7,129 bases of DNA from Streptosporangiaceae bacterium. Lineage in GTDB: Bacteria > Actinomycetota > Actinomycetes > Streptosporangiales > Streptosporangiaceae. Positions 6,152 to 7,129 of this stretch are shown in pieces. Every line of letters starts with the position of its first letter. Positions within the stretch are counted from its first letter, which is position 1. Position numbers and translations under genes: made by a program. The DNA is taken from positions 1-7,129 of the forward strand of contig JASHSO010000125.1 in the NCBI GenBank assembly GCA_030038715.1, written 5' to 3'. Below the pieces are notes generated by a model. It ran no database searches and was not told the DNA's origin. It saw nothing but the letters and a program-made list of their open reading frames with translations.

Positions 6152-6184
6152 AAACTATCGGGAAAGTTTCGGAAACTACCTCGG
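6152..6184 (+). promoter_or_regulatory. Operator candidate: clustered AAAST-type repeats with overlapping palindromes
   Basis: In a rare A/T-rich patch, three similar units follow one another at roughly one helical turn: AAACTATCGGG (6152-6162), AAAGTTTCGG (6163-6172) and AAACTACCTCGG (6173-6184). They contain the palindrome GAAAGTTTC (6162-6170) and an overlapping 13-base palindrome AGTTTCGGAAACT (6165-6177). GAAASTTTC-type palindromes are known operators in actinomycete sugar and xylan regulons bound by repressors. The cluster lies just downstream of the predicted start of transcription, a typical repressor position. No regulator gene is in the window. Confidence 0.45.
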
Positions 6185-6216
6185 ACACCCAGAGGGAAGT
6201 CGCTTAGGTCAGCCCC

Positions 6217-6224
6217 GAGAGAAG
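6217..6224 (+). promoter_or_regulatory. Purine-rich ribosome binding site of the second oxidoreductase
   Basis: GAGAGAAG lies four bases before the ATG at 6229. An in-frame TAG at 6205-6207, with no other ATG, GTG or TTG between, makes this the only usable start. Confidence 0.5.
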
Positions 6225-6228
6225 ACGG

Positions 6229-7129
6229 ATGGCACCGATCAGTGTCGCGCTTGTCGGCACCGGCAGCATCGCACGGATACACGTCGAGGCGCTGCGGGCG
6301 CTGTCCGACCAGGCCGAGGTGGTCGCCGCGACCGATACGGACTCCGCGCGGCTGAGCGCCTTCTGCGCCACGCACGCGATCGCCGGGCAGTATGACAGCG
6401 TGGCTGAACTGCTCGAGGCGGCCCGGCCGCAGCTGGTGCACGTCTGCACACCGCCCGGCGCGCATGCCAGCCCGGCGCTCGCCTGCCTGCGGGCGGGCTG
6501 CTCGGTGCTGGTGGAGAAGCCGCCAGCGCTGAGCCTGAGCGAGCTGCACGCGGTGGCGGCCGCTCAGGGCGAACACGGGCCGTGGTTCGCGGCAGTGTTC
6601 CAGCACAGGTTCGGCTCCGGTGCCCAGCGGGTGAAGCTGATGATCGAGGATGGCGTCCTCGGCCGCCCGCTCCTTGCGGTGTGCAGCACCGCGTGGTTTC
6701 GCGACCAGGGCTACTTCGATGAGCCATGGCGCGGCCGATGGGATACCGAGGGCGGCGGGCCCACGATGGGCCACGGCATCCACCAGATGGACCTGCTGGT
6801 GTACCTGCTCGGCGACTGGTCAGAGGTATCGGCAGTGGCGCGGCGGCAAGTCCGCCGGACCCAGACGGAGGATCTGTCGCTGGCCCACGTCACGTTCGCC
6901 TGCGGAGCGGTGGCAAGCGTCATCAACAGCGTGCTGTCGCCGCGCGAGGAGAGTTACCTGCGGCTCGACTTCGAGCGGGCGACCATCGAGCTGACACATC
7001 TGTACGGCTACAGCGACGACGACTGGAGGATCACTCCCGCGCCCGGCTCGGAAGACCTAGTGCGCTCGGCCTGGGAGGCGGGCGAGCACGGCGTCGCGAG
7101 CGGGCACCGCGCCCAGTTCTCCGCCGTGC
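6229..7129 (+). CDS. Gfo/Idh/MocA-family oxidoreductase, second and distinct copy, 3' end outside window
   Basis: The frame is open for 300 codons from the ATG at 6229 to the right edge. The N-terminal Rossmann fold has the classic VALVGTGSIARIH (Gly10, Gly12, Ala15). The family EKP motif is at 96-98 (LVEKPPALS), where Lys97 is the likely catalytic lysine. The C-terminal domain has GGGPTMGHGIHQMDLLVYLLG, with His182, His185 and Asp188; His182 takes the place of the Asp in the more common DxGxH pattern, a variant I recall from related proteins. The family is usually 330-400 residues, so perhaps 30-100 residues are missing. It differs clearly from the oxidoreductase at 2997 in its glycine motif and catalytic segment, so it is not a recent duplicate. 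It has its own promoter and operator candidates and a 120-base gap before it. It probably oxidises or reduces another sugar-like intermediate of the same locus. Confidence 0.9.
   Translation, partial: MAPISVALVGTGSIARIHVEALRALSDQAEVVAATDTDSARLSAFCATHAIAGQYDSVAELLEAARPQLVHVCTPPGAHASPALACLRAGCSVLVEKPPALSLSELHAVAAAQGEHGPWFAAVFQHRFGSGAQRVKLMIEDGVLGRPLLAVCSTAWFRDQGYFDEPWRGRWDTEGGGPTMGHGIHQMDLLVYLLGDWSEVSAVARRQVRRTQTEDLSLAHVTFACGAVASVINSVLSPREESYLRLDFERATIELTHLYGYSDDDWRITPAPGSEDLVRSAWEAGEHGVASGHRAQFSAV

Noticed and set aside
5911..6783. 290-codon minus-strand frame spanning the gap before the second oxidoreductase
   Set aside because: It covers two plus-strand genes with clear motifs, has no domain of its own, and the gap is better explained by a plus-strand promoter and leader.

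Overview
The window is a compact, GC-rich (about two thirds G+C by eye) stretch with all genes on the + strand. Third codon positions are strongly G/C-biased, start codons often overlap stop codons as ATGA, and there is an actinobacterial-type lipoprotein signal. These features point to a filamentous or soil actinomycete. I cannot name the genus. There are no RNA genes, mobile elements or CRISPR arrays.

Bases 1-2919 are the distal end of an Opp/Dpp-type ABC importer operon: the last 50 or so codons of a first ATPase (OppD-like), a complete second ATPase (OppF-like, 152-1213), and a family-5 solute-binding lipoprotein whose most likely start is the GTG at 1228. The permeases are not in view and are presumably upstream. 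Bases 2997-6108 hold three tightly packed enzyme genes: a Gfo/Idh/MocA oxidoreductase, a DUF993 protein (DapA-like TIM-barrel aldolase/lyase fold), and an AP-endonuclease-2-type TIM-barrel isomerase/epimerase. The last two genes each begin inside the stop codon of the gene before, so they are probably translationally coupled. After a 120-base gap with a promoter-like sequence and an operator-like repeat cluster, a second, different Gfo/Idh/MocA oxidoreductase (6229 onward) runs off the end of the window.

The simplest reading is a carbohydrate-type uptake and catabolism locus. The lipoprotein and two-ATPase importer bring in a substrate (a sugar, glycoside, cyclitol or oligomer; a peptide is less likely given the neighbours). 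The first oxidoreductase makes a keto intermediate, the isomerase rearranges or epimerises it, and the DUF993 protein may cleave it by Schiff-base chemistry. Family assignments are firm. The substrate, the order of steps and the coupling to the importer are inference. To my knowledge DUF993 has no established reaction, so this gene trio is the best candidate here for an undescribed pathway.

Other points of interest are a pair of mutually exclusive hairpins just before the isomerase start codon, a ribosome-binding site that does not match the only usable start of the first oxidoreductase, and a GAAAGTTTC-type operator candidate just downstream of a predicted promoter.
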